A stretch of 64,000 bases of DNA from Coffea arabica (Eukaryota; Streptophyta; Magnoliopsida; Gentianales; Rubiaceae), in assembly GCF_036785885.1 (NCBI RefSeq), contig NC_092317.1:6264501-6328500 (forward strand), given 5' to 3'. Position 1 is the first letter of the stretch. Each line of letters begins with the position of its first letter. Positions 35,799 to 47,087 of this stretch are shown here, one piece after another. The notes under the pieces were generated by a model. It was not told the DNA's origin and searched no databases. It saw nothing but the letters and a program-made list of their open reading frames with translations. The position numbers and the translations under genes are program-made.

Positions 35799-38700
35799 GT
35801 GACACACACACACACACACAAAATTAAGTGATTCCATGGTTCTTTATAGAATAAGGGTGTTTTAAGTCAGCTTGTCTTTTGGGGGATGTGTACCAGAATA
35901 AATGTGTTGCTGTCCACAATTATGGTCAGAAGATCAACTTCTTCTCTTTCTTCTTCACCTTGTTCTCTTCCATAGAGGAACCTGTTTTCCCATCTTGATG
36001 CTTTTTAGTGGACTTGCTACCTAGTATGTCATAAAGCTTAACTTTAATTACTTTATTCAGCAACAGAAACACTGCCACAAAGTAACAGTTGATGAACAAA
36101 ATATGTTATTCATGTTGTAATGCAGTGGAAAAAGTTGAGAGATAAGATGTTGACTAGATGCTTAGCATACTATGTTATGTTCTAGGTGATCCCAAGGCAA
36201 TTCCTTGGACTGTTTCTACACCTCTGAAAGCTGCTGCTGATGGATGGTGCCACATGGATATCCGCGAAGGAGATATTGTTTCCTGGCCAACTAATCTGGG
36301 ATGGATGATGGGTCCTTGGCTAGTTTATGCTTCACTTCTGAATAGTGCTTCCATGGCTTTATATAATGGATCTCCTCTTGGCTCTGGATTTGCCAAGTTT
36401 ATACAGGTAGAGACCATTATTTAGGGTTGGACTTTTTTTCTCATTGATTTTGTATAGTTCAATGACCTGTTAATTTCCATTGTACCGGAAAACTTTGAGC
36501 TGTTTGTTTTTTCATTTATAGTTTGGAATTGATTGAGTTGGCTTTACATATGTCAGTGTCCTTGATTTCCACTTCTCAAGTCAAATATGTACCTATCATA
36601 AGGCATGGACTCAAGCCAGGCGTCTGGTTCAGATTTTCAAAATCTTTCTATGATCCCATGGCTTTGGTTAAGGAATTAGATTCGTGTATAGCTGGGGTAA
36701 GGAGCTGTGCATAATAAATTTCATGGTTGTTTCTGGTTGCTGGAAGGAACCAATTGTTATACTCATAGTTCGAAGACTGATGCTAGAAGTGGGAAAATTG
36801 ATTGAGTCACATGAGAATTAAGAAAATGTACAGCTGCAGTCTCCTAATTTTATACAATGATTGACTAGTTTAAAGACCGTATGATTTACAAAATGGTCAA
36901 CAGTCCAGTAATTGACTTGTAAATCTGTGTCTGGTGTCTTGCCTGCACCTTTTCTCACTTGGTTTAGTTTAAATTCACAAATTGTCTTGTTGTGTAATTT
37001 CTGAAACATGTTTGTCATCTTCTGCTTATAGGATTTCATGCAATTTGTGTAGGATGCTAAAGTGACTATGCTAGGCGTGATCCCAAGCATTGTAAGGACA
37101 TGGAAGACCAAAAATTCTACTGCTAGCTATGATTTGTCATCCATCCGGTAAGTCTAGGTAGCACCTCTGAGATCACTCATTCATAAAGGAGTTGGTTTCC
37201 TTAGCTCAATTTTGTTTATGGACACTTCAACAGTTGCTTTGGCTCTACTGGGGAGGCATCGAGTGTGGATGAATACCTATGGTTGATGGGAAGAGCTCGT
37301 TACAAACCTGTTATTGAGTATTGTGGTGGTACAGAGATTGGTGGTGGATTTATTTCTGGTTCCTTGGTACAGCCTCAATGTTTGGCAGCTTTTAGCACTG
37401 CAGCAATGGGGTGTAGTCTGTTTATTCTTGGGGAAGATGGTTATCCTCTGGTAAGCAGGAGTTAACCTCAACTCTTCATGGTCAAAATATCAGCTGATTC
37501 AACTTGAGCATGCAGCCTTTCTATATTCTGATGTTCAATTATAGTACCCGATTTGAATTTGTTTGATGTGTGCAACTGCGCTTTTTTTGGCAGGGCCAAA
37601 TTGGATATTTTATAGATGAAAATTGACATTATGGTGATTTTGTGGTTTTGGGGGGTTGTCTGAGAGCAAGAAAGAGGGGAGAGATGAGAAGGTTAACAAA
37701 GGTAGCAGGATCTGCTATTAAAGTCTGTAATTGTTGAAGGGGAGTATTATGTTTTTACTGTGAAGTTTCATAATTCCTCCTTGATACACATCATTAAAAG
37801 CGGAATAAACTGAAACAGTTCGAGTCTTTTGTCTGCTTAAGATTATCCACAAGTTAAAAAAGTAGAATTTTATATCACGTTTGCTGGTTTATAAATTCCA
37901 TGATGAACAAGGTTGTTACAATTTATAGGACCTTGCCTAAAATCTAACATTCTTAACCATCTCTGGTAGCCATCTAACGTTGCGGGCACTGGAGAGTTGG
38001 CCCTTGGTCCGACCATGTTTGGAGCTTCAAGCACTCTTCTGAATGCAGACCACAATGAGGTTTACTTCAAGGGAATGCCAGTTTGGAATGGAAAGGTATT
38101 GAAGAATTATATTACTTCTCCATCCTTGCAGGTTGTAAATCTATTTTTGTTACCTTTTGCTCGTTTTATACAGGTGTTAAGAAGGCACGGGGACGTATTT
38201 GAGCGTACCTCTAAAGGATATTATCATGCTCATGGTCGTGCTGATGATACAATGAACCTTGGTGGCATCAAGGTCTCCATCTGGCCTCATACAATTGAAT
38301 TATACTAAGATTTATTTTGTTACTGCTACATGTATATCTCAACTTTTCTTGCATCTTTGCTCTTGACTAGTTTCAGAATCAAGGTACTCGGGTAATGATT
38401 TTCCTTTCGTGCTAGTTGGCTTAAAATACATTATGTTCTCAGGTGAGTTCAGTGGAGATAGAGCGCATTTGTAATGCAGTAGATGGCAATATTGTAGAGA
38501 CAGCAGCTGTTGGGGTGCCTCCTCCTGGTGGCGGCCCTGAGAGACTGGCGATTGCCGTTGTATTCAAGGATCTAGACAGCTCCACAACAGACATAAATAC
38601 GCTGATGCAGTCCTTCAATTCAGCACTGCAGAAGAAACTGAATCCTTTATTCAAGGTAAAAATCCTGGACATTGGTGGTGACAAGCTTACTACCAGTTGT

Positions 38701-38836
38701 ATTTCCTACTAATGTACCAATGGTGCAGGTTTCAAACATCATTCCCCTACCTTCCCTTCCAAGAACTGCAACAAACAAGGTTATGAGAAGGGTTTTGAGG
38801 CAGCAGTTCACTCAGGGTGAAAATTCAAGATTGTGA
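31670..38836 (+). CDS. AAE17/AAE18: peroxisomal acyl-activating enzyme, AAE17/AAE18 type, 14 exons
   Basis: This is an AMP-forming acyl-CoA synthetase-like enzyme of 721 residues, matching the length of Arabidopsis AAE17/18. Exons: 31670-31929, 32801-32930, 33065-33315, 34149-34353, 34856-34896, 34973-35098, 35584-35657, 36186-36406, 37053-37147, 37234-37450, 37970-38095, 38174-38272, 38443-38655, 38729-38836; all phases close. The ATP/AMP signature [17 protein letters not shown] spans exons 7-8. [10 protein letters not shown] lies in exon 10 and the hinge [13 protein letters not shown] in exon 12. The protein ends NSRL, and SRL is an accepted C-terminal peroxisome signal. The family adenylates a carboxylic acid and transfers it to CoA; the natural substrate is not evident from sequence. 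The start at 31670 opens the conserved [17 protein letters not shown]. It appears intact. Confidence 0.95.
35769..35820 (+). repeat. CT/CA compound microsatellite in AAE intron 7
   Basis: A run of CT dinucleotides, interrupted by a short TTT, is followed by CA dinucleotides, between exons 7 and 8. Likely length-variable between individuals. Confidence 0.9.
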
Positions 38837-39954
38837 TGTACAAAATATTTGTGTTCCCAAGAACTTGACCAGAAAACAGAAAGTACAGAATCTGTGTCTT
38901 TAGTAAACAACTTCACCTTTGTCCACATAGAATAAACAGTTTACTACAAGGTGCAATTTGTTCCAAGAAATGATTTTGAGTTGTTAAATTGTAGTCTGTG
39001 TAACATTTTAAAGATTTTCAATATTCATGTGTTGTAATCAAAAAAATAAATAAAAAGGAAAGTTTATTATGGATGCTTATCATGCAGAATACAGAGATAG
39101 AGAAATTAAAAGAGAATGAAGTTTTAGTTGATTTACCATTCTCTCATTTCATAGATTGGTCTTTTCATGAAACCTGAATTGAAGAGGGCAGGATTAAATT
39201 CATGCCCCAACCGAGATAACAAGCTTGGCTTTGTTTAGATAGAGTATTATTCCAAGTAATTACTATGTGAGATAAAAGATCGGTCAATGAAATAAAATTA
39301 AATTGTTTGATATTTTGATGTGATGTACGTGAAATAAATCCAAAATTGTAGATTAAATTATTCTACAACTATGAAGTGTACAATCCTTCAAAATATCAAA
39401 TTTGAGTAAGCCTAATGCTCTTTGTCCCTGACCTTATTTCCATCAAAAAGGTACATTCACTGTTTTAATAAAGAAAATGAAAAAAGAGAATGAATTAAGT
39501 AAATAATGAAAAATTATATTTCCTTTTTTTGGATAATAAAATCTTTAAAAACATTATATTAACCTCTGGAACAAATGGTGTTATTTTCCCAAATGTCTTT
39601 TTCCTGAAAAAAAAAATCAATTTCTATTAAATTAGTGTAATTATTATTATCTCCCAAAAATAAAATGGGAAACGGAAGCAAAAGAATAAAAAATTGACCC
39701 AAAAAAAAAGAAAAAGGAAAAAAGGGAAAAGCGCTTCGCCTGGTATTAGAAAAGCCAAGAAGCGTCAAAGAGCTAGTTCTCTTTCCCTATGCCGCCAAAC
39801 ACCTAAAAACGCGGACGGAGGCCTCCCTCTATCCCTCTTTGGCTTCTATGGCGTCCCATTCATTTTTCAGCTGAAATTAGGGTTCCTCAATTACCCAAAA
39901 TTCATACTAATAATTTTCCACATAAATTTGATAAAAAAAACTGGATAATTTCTG
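38837..39954. other. intergenic region between AAE and CPP1
   Basis: Contains the AAE 3' untranslated region, AT-rich DNA and the CPP1 leader. The frame at 39694-39948 is Lys/Arg-rich because of AAAAG repeats. It ends before the CPP1 ATG and is not a gene. Confidence 0.4.
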
Positions 39955-42441
39955 ATGGCGACAACTCTTCTCTCCTCTAACGCTACCGTTTCCACTCCTT
40001 TTCTCGGCCAGAAACTGTAAGCTTTCAACACTTATCAGCTCCTTTAGTTATTCACAGTATTCCCCAAAGGATTTTGAGGTTTATTTATCAAAAGTTTTAA
40101 TTTTTTGTCTTTTTTTTTTGTAATTTTAGTGCAACTCATAGAGTAAGAGTAAATTCGAAGAAGAGTTCGAGTTGGACGCTTCCGCCGAGATTGTTGAATT
40201 TTAGGAGCCCCAGGTGTGCAGTCGATGCACCATTTGGAGGTGACGTACTTATTATTACAGAAATTTTTTTTCTCCCTGTACTTATTAAATTTCTAGCTTA
40301 TTGATGGATATGGGCTGGCAAAGTTGTTGATTTTGACGAATTTCATTGGGAAAAAAAGGAAGCTTTTGGGCATTAAATTTATTGGAATTCTTCTTTGAGC
40401 AAATTTTTTTGAGCTGCGTTTATTTTGATTCTTACTTGGGAACGTGTAAGCGTAAATTTATGCTTAGCTAGGAAATGCTCATGATGCTATATTTTTTCCC
40501 GTTTTCTTCATTTTCTTTCTCAAGGTATTTGAGGTTGAGTTTCCAGTGGAGACTCTGCTTTTAAGTAGAACCACGATTTAAGTGTTGAACCCTTTTTAAT
40601 GGGTTCGGATTATTAAGGAGACTTTCTTGTATCTGCAGGTAATATTTCAAAATTTCCTAGGATTAATGTCTGGGACCCGTTCAAGCGATTAGGTATAGGT
40701 AGGAATGCTTCCGAGGAGGAAGTATGGAGTGCTCGCAACTTTTTGTTGAGTCAATATGCCGAACATGAGAGGAGTTTTGAGTCAATTGAAGCTGCTTTTG
40801 AGAGAATACTAATGGCTAGCTTTAGGAATAGGAAAAAGACTAAAATCAACTTGAAGAGCCAGCTAAAGAAGAAAGTGGAAGAATCTCCACCTTGGGTTAA
40901 GAACCTGCTTAATTATGTTGAACTTCCTCCTGGTGTGATTATTCTGAGAAGGTTGTTCCTGTTTGGATTCATGGCATGCTGGAGTGTGTTGAATTCTGCT
41001 GATGCTGGACCAGCCTTCCAGGTTTGTTGACTACATCCTGCATACTCTTTTCCAGGAAATTTAATTCTCTTATCCTTATTGGAGGCACCACAACTGTTGT
41101 ACTGTGTGACTTGGAAAATGTTGGTTAGCTAATATAAATGAGTGTGTAAAAGATGATTAGGGCAAAGTTTAAGTTAATTTTCTCTGACCACATAAGAGAA
41201 ATTCATCTCTTGGTTTCCATTGCCATATGTCTGAAAAGTTATGCAATCTGCATGTTATCCTTTGCTACTGATGTTACAGGTATGGCAACCTTAAAAACAT
41301 GAACCTTGATAAAAATGGGGTACAACACTAAGGTTTTTATAGTAACTCATTGACCATGAAACCTGTGGTTGGGATTGCTTAAAAGTAGCATGAACCTGGT
41401 AAAGTATATGAAGATCAATTATCATATGGGTTTTGTCCTTTTTTTTTTTTGTTTTGTTATTATAGCCATTATAGAAGGCAATGAACCCAAGGAACCGGAT
41501 AAAGACGAATTACCCATCTCAAAGAGCTCTTTCATCAGAGTTTTGGCTTCAGAATTAAGTAATAAAATGAAAGAAAAAGGGGTAAACTTGAATACAAAGG
41601 ATAATGTAGAATATTGAGAAAAAGTCTTCCGAGTATGGCTGGGTAGGTTTTTCTTTTCATTTTCAAAACATTTGATCTTTTCCAGGGGTTGAGGATGGGT
41701 CACGTGAAGCTTGAATCTGGGCACTTTCATGAAACTTTTGGGGTTGCACTGCTAGAACAGCACTAACTTTTCTTATTTGTCTAAATGGACAATGGTTATC
41801 CTTTATAATTGACGTCAAGTCGATGAAATCTTTCTGAATTTATTATTCGTTAGAGACAGAGAAATCTAAAAAGGAAGTAAACATATAAATCTGCTATGAA
41901 TTCATTTATTTTCTTACAAGAAGCGACAATTTGACTACTCTTCCTGTAGGAAATAACAAGTGGGCTTATTATCATGTTAAGATGAGACCATCATGATGTT
42001 TATTTTTGGGAATGAATATCACAAATCTTCTTGGTTAAAACTCTTTTGCCAGTAAAATTGAAGATTGAAGGTCTTTCTTATAGATATGATATATGTCTGG
42101 ACAAACAGGTTGCAATATCTTTGGCAGCATGCATATACTTCCTCAATGACAAGATGAAGAGCTTGTTTAGAGCTGGCATTACCGGGTGAGTTTGCGAGAG
42201 CCAGATAATTTCTATCGCATTGCAATACCCCTACAATATTAACTCCTTTTTATGCATTTGTTACTGAAAAGTTTCTTTTCCCCATTGCAGATTTTTGGCT
42301 CTTTTTGTTGGTTGGTTCTTGGGTTCACTATTGGCTCCCATGATTCCAACGGTTTTGGTACATCCAACTTGGACACTGGAACTCCTTACCTCACTCGTAG
42401 TGTATTTCTCCTTGTTTTTAGCTTGTACTTTCCTCAAGTAA
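39955..42441 (+). CDS. CPP1: chaperone-like protein of POR1 (CPP1), chloroplastic, five exons
   Basis: CPP1 is a plastid membrane protein with a J-like domain that stabilises protochlorophyllide oxidoreductase and supports chlorophyll synthesis. Exons: 39955-40016, 40130-40239, 40639-41021, 42109-42185, 42291-42441, giving 260 residues. The N terminus ([21 protein letters not shown]) is a typical transit peptide. The J-like region reads [39 protein letters not shown] linker [15 protein letters not shown] leads into hydrophobic spans ([74 protein letters not shown]). The protein ends in a lysine at 42438, as I recall for homologues. Phases close and the gene looks intact. Confidence 0.95.
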
Positions 42442-43490
42442 GTCTTGAATGTAATCAAATGAACCAACGTCTGTGGCATCAGATGGTCATCCATGAGGCA
42501 AATTCTAACGTCATTCATTGATCCCAATGATACATGTCAGTCATGCTTGTTATCTTGGCCAGTTGAAATTTACTCTAATTGTACTTTGTTGATTTGAGAG
42601 TATTAAAGATATCAATACAGGTATACAATATCAGGTTTATCCATCCGAACTTCTTTAGGTTTTTCATATTTGACAATTCAATTTAATTTCTAATAAATTA
42701 GTATTTGTCATGTGGAGGTTAATAGGGAATGGTAGTTGATTTATAAGGCTTTCCGGTTGCTCTAGATCTTGCTTGCTATGGAGCACCAGTTGGTCTGCCG
42801 TTGCAATCGCTCTTGCGGTAATCATGGGTGCAGAGACAAGTCTCGGATCATCTTGCCCGGAGGATAGTGTAAAAAATAAATAGATAATAAAAGAAATACA
42901 ATTACACCACCCCCTCCCCACCCCACCCCCAAAACAAAAGAAAAATCTCTGTAAGGGAAAATTTAATCTATCCATCGTGTTCTACTCTACTTACTTACTG
43001 GGCTAATTCACATCTGAAGGATAGCAGTTTATATCCCTTTTGGACTGTATATCATAGGCAGGCTAGTTCCAGTAAAAGCAGGTCAAATAGCCATATTCAT
43101 CCTCCACGCTTCTGGCACACTAAATCTGAAGCAGTTCCTAAGTGACCCAAAAAAATAAATAACACATAAGGAAGTTGAAAGGCCAAACTTGCATTCATAA
43201 GAATTAAGGAATCCCATGTCTAATCTAGATTCGATTTATAGAGATACAATCCTTCGAGCAGTTGCCGGAAATGCATATTCCCAAATCAATTTGCTGTTAT
43301 ACGACATGCACCCGACTGTGACAACAATCAAGAAAAGAACGTTTATGCAAAGTATCATCATTTTCCTGATTATAAGTCAAAACAGATACAAGATAACAGT
43401 CAGAATCAAAGAAATCTACCAATGGATATAACGAAATCAGACTGAGTTGAACAACAGAAACAACCACAGAGAGCGCCACAGTCAGAGTGG
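42442..43490. other. convergent intergenic region, CPP1 and tetraspanin 3' ends
   Basis: Holds the 3' untranslated regions of two convergent genes. It has an A- and C-rich low-complexity patch near 42895-42945. No additional gene is seen. Confidence 0.4.
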
Positions 43491-44672
43491 TCAAAGGTAT
43501 CCTCCTCTGTGCTTAGCGTATCCTTTGCTCCTCCGGTTGTTTCTCAGTGCACAGCAGCCAACCGAGTAGACGGCAATCACAAGGACGAGGATGCAAGTAT
43601 TGATGATGGCAAGAGTCTTCCATTCTTTCTTGATGTTGTCAAGGAATGCTGTCTTGCATGATTGGCAATCAAAGCAGAGCTGCGTTTGGACGTTGCTCCA
43701 AGTCCTGCAATCGGCGTCCGGCACGGCTGGCCCTGTTTCCGGCATTGTCCAGAAAGTTGCATTCTTGGACTCGAATCCACAGTATGCTGGAGGCTTGCAA
43801 CAACCCGACTGCGTAATATATATAAACAACATCCTTCAACTTATTATCTGTTATTTAACTGCCGGCATATGAAGATGGTCTTTTACTGATCATAAGAACT
43901 TTGAAATATGGCTTTCATCAAGTTCATAGACCACAAATTAACAGTTTTTTTCTTCCCATTTTTCTGACAAGAATAAATGCGAATGATACCAGAATGACCC
44001 AATAATAACAATTGAGATCTTACACGTTAAAACTTCAAGACAAGTGGACAACCAAGTAATCGACATGCAACGTTCACCTTTCTCTTTTTTTCTTCTTTGT
44101 TTTAGATGGAAATGAGTGGGGAAGAAGATATTAACAGGTAGTATATATGAAAAAAAAAAAAAAAGACATACCTGAATAGGAGGCAGGCCTTTTTGGTAAA
44201 ATTCAGGTGGTTTACCGGTATCAATATTTCGGCAGAAATTGACATCAACCAAACAGCTCTTGATCTCGTCCCAATTTTCAGCATTCACCACATAATTCTG
44301 CAACCACCTTGAGTAATCTCCAAATCTATATTCCTGCACCCCTCGCTTAGACAATACCTTTCCAACACCCTTGTTGGTCACAATTATGGTAAAAATGGTG
44401 AAACAGATCAACCCCAGGATCATCAGAAACAGCACAGCCGAATATAGCCACATGAAAAATGAAAGCCTGCAACATGAACCGATCAATCCAAGCAATGAAA
44501 CCACAAAAAGGGCCAATCCCACGTACAACAAAGGCTTGTGGAGGACTTTTTGGCACAGAGATGAATTACCAGGGTGAATTTGCAACCACATTGAAAACCC
44601 AATGGCCAAAATGGCCATGGCCAAGGTAAGCACATTGAGGATCGTGATGATTATATTGCTTGGACGTGCCAT
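43491..44672 (-). CDS. TET8: tetraspanin (TET8-like), two exons
   Basis: A four-span membrane protein of 272 residues. Exon 1 is 44672-44172 and exon 2 is 43808-43491, with an intron in phase 0. Spans lie at about residues 7-29, 45-67, 72-99 and 228-252. The large extracellular loop has the plant tetraspanin signature GCCKPP at the start of exon 2, plus paired cysteines (CLVDVNFC, CFDCQSC). SCCR after span 2 is also family-typical. Plant tetraspanins organise membrane microdomains, and TET8 marks extracellular vesicles. The assignment to TET8 rather than TET7 or TET9 is by general resemblance. The first exon frame runs on into the intron, but the conserved GCCKPP continuation fixes the splice. 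Intact. Confidence 0.93.
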
Positions 44673-45148
44673 TTTTCTTTTTTGGAAAAATAAATATTAA
44701 GGTTTAGGGTGTTGGGGGATTAATGGTAAAAGGTTTAAACCTTAACGATCCTGTGCTGTAATAATGGTGTTTTTTTTCCCCTCTCCTTTTTTGTGATCAA
44801 GAACGAAGGAGAGATGATTCTGGAGGAAGCCTGGAAGAATTTTGGTGCAAAGGGTGGTAACCAGTTCGGATTTCAACAAGAAACGTAAATAAGGCGTTGG
44901 AGCGAACGGTTGATTTTTGGTTGCGTTAGCAAATTCGAACTGTACATTTGGCCTCCATGCTGCACAAATATTCTAAACTGCCATCAATCATGCTAGGACT
45001 CCAAGAGTTGTGCGTTGGGGGAGTGGGGTGGGCGTTTGAGAGTGTGGCCCACTTGTTTCCACGTCAGTTTACACGTGTCAAGCGGTGGAGTTGCCAAGTC
45101 AGCAAGTTCAAGGTTCCTATAATAATGAGTCAGAGTGCGCGAGTATAT
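44673..45148. other. promoter region of the minus-strand tetraspanin gene
   Basis: Non-coding. Apart from the ACGT-core elements at 45059-45079, nothing specific is seen. Frames here overlap each other on both strands and look like chance. Confidence 0.4.
45059..45079 (-). promoter_or_regulatory. ABRE/G-box pair upstream of the tetraspanin gene
   Basis: CCACGTCA (45059-45066) and ACACGTGTC (45071-45079) lie about 390-410 bp upstream of the tetraspanin ATG. Two ACGT-core elements 4 bp apart resemble an ABA-responsive coupling. This is motif evidence only. Confidence 0.4.
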
Positions 45149-45158
45149 ATGAAGAACG

Positions 45159-45417
45159 GGACTCGGGGCACGGACGGTTGCAGGTGCAACCGTCCCTGCC
45201 AATTTTGGTCATTATCAACTGTCCGTAACTTTTTTTGTACATCGTGTAATTTTTTTTTCACAGGATGTATTTTCACAACAGATAGTGGTGGGTCCCATAC
45301 TTGGCGCGAAAATCGAGTTACATGGTGTAATCTCAGCCGCACAAAAAATTGAGGGCACATCTGGGCCCTTAACTGTGCAGGGACGGTCATACTGATGACC
45401 GTCCCTGCCCCAAATCC
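45159..45417. mobile_element. MULE-type MITE, 259 bp
   Basis: Ends read GGACTCGGGGCACGGACGGT and, inverted at the right, GGATTTGGGGCAGGGACGGT (17 of 20 identical). They are flanked by perfect 10-bp duplications atgaagaacg (45149-45158, 45418-45427). A 9-11 bp duplication points to Mutator-like transposition. Each end also contains its own small hairpin (GGTTGCAGGTGCAACC at the left, GGTCATACTGATGACC at the right). No coding capacity. Confidence 0.88.
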
Positions 45418-45463
45418 ATGAAGAACGTGGGCATAACTATCAGTAAAGTTTGGAACATTTGGA

Positions 45464-46072
45464 CTATGTTTTCAGAATCGGATCGGATATCGACTTGGTC
45501 GAGTTCAGGGGTCAAGGGTTAATGGGTTCAATCGGGTTCGATAGGGGTTGAACCGAATGACGTCATAAATAAAATTTATTTAAAAATTAAAATATTATAT
45601 GTGAAATACTTAATAACATGTTAATATTAATAAAGGTATATTTATATATATTTGATGTTTCAAATATATTTAATAAGAAAATACAAATAAATTAGAGTAA
45701 TCAAGTAGCAATTTATATTATTGAATAAACATTAACAAGTTTAGAATTAAAATTATGGATTTAATTGAAAATAACACCAAACTTTAAGACAACATTTATA
45801 AAGTATGAAATATTTGAGGTATGTTAATAATTTTTAACAACTTAAGGATCAAAACATCATATTTAAAATATTCTGACCTTTCAAAAAAAGAGAGAAAAAA
45901 AAAAAGAGATCGGGTTCATTTTTCCCGTCAAACCGGGTCAAAAACCCGATTTTGACCCTGTTTTGACCTGGTTTGACTGAGTTTTTGATTTTCCAGTTTT
46001 TAGGATTAACTCGGACCGGCCAACTGGTCGGTTTCCGGTTCGACCCGGTCCTATCTGAGTTTAAAAACAGAG
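45464..46072. mobile_element. hAT-type MITE, 609 bp
   Basis: Inverted termini CTATGTTTTCAGAATCGGAT and CTCTGTTTTTAAACTCAGAT (read inward on each strand) are flanked by perfect 8-bp duplications catttgga (45456-45463, 46073-46080). Subterminal regions are rich in CGGGTCGAACCGG, GGTTCAAT and ACCCGG motifs, and the centre is AT-rich. An 8-bp duplication is the hAT hallmark. Non-autonomous. It lies 46 bp from the MULE-type MITE on its left. Confidence 0.87.
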
Positions 46073-46080
46073 CATTTGGA

Positions 46081-46779
46081 TAGATTGACCAAATTAAAAT
46101 CAATTATTATAGTAGTTGGCCATCTGGAGAATTTTAAACCTCGTTTAGATGTAGGTCAAGAAATCAAATCTCTTTACCTATATTCTAAAAGTCGAGGTTT
46201 TGCTGGAAATGTCGTCAGCGGATGCATAGACATCTATTTAGATCGTTGGTGGTTCAGTCTTCTTCGATAGAATAGTATAATTCTATCGTGCCCGTCAGAA
46301 AAAAAAAAAAGGATCAAATTAAACAAATGCTTGATTTTTGGATTAGTTGCCTCCTGAATTCTGAGCCCCACCAGGAAACTAGTTAGGTCTGGTCTTGAGA
46401 GCCAAGTCCTATGTCCTGACCATTTGCTACTCTCAAATTTGTTTTTAACTTTTGACGGTGGGAAAGTTATACGCTCCTAGCATTTAAGTTCTAACTAAAA
46501 CAACTATTTATAGAATTTAACGATAATAGTGTATATACATAGTCAGTATATATAAGATTTACTCTTTTGATTTTCCCTAAGTATTAGAACACATTAGCCA
46601 GCTACATCTTGTTTTGAACGGAAACAAAGCATCTGTTTATGTATCTATATATAAAGTCTCGACCATGGGTTTTGTATCATTTTTATTCTAATTTTGTCTT
46701 TACACGATAAAGTATTATATAACCATCTCGTGCTCCATGCTCTCCACGTATTACATACATAACATGTAGATATCTGCTG
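46081..46779. other. gene-free DNA with a MITE fragment
   Basis: About 46528-46562 matches the end region of the foldback MITE at 9131-9282. No gene recognised. Confidence 0.35.
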
Positions 46780-47064
46780 CCACTATGCTGATTCACTTCT
46801 ATTATATTTATCAAATGTCTTATTACCAACTTCAATTAAGAAATGAGACAATCACAATACTCCGTAATTAATACCTTTGCTCCTCCAACTAATTTATTAT
46901 TCTATGTGTTTTTCATTATTTACCACTATGCTGATTCACTTCTATTATATTTATCAAATGTCTTATTACCAACTTCAATTAAGAAATGAGACAATCACAA
47001 TACTCCGTAATTAATACCTTTGCTCCTCCAACTAATTTATTATTCTATGTGTTTTTCATTATTT
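46780..47064 (+). repeat. perfect tandem duplication of 143 bp, then poly-C
   Basis: The unit starting CCACTATGCTGATTCAC at 46780 is repeated from 46923, and I see no difference between the copies. The second copy ends at about 47064 and a run of 20 C follows at 47068-47087. Identity means a very recent duplication or an assembly artefact; the homopolymer makes the latter plausible. Confidence 0.92.
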
Positions 47065-47087
47065 ATTCCCCCCCCCCCCCCCCCCCC

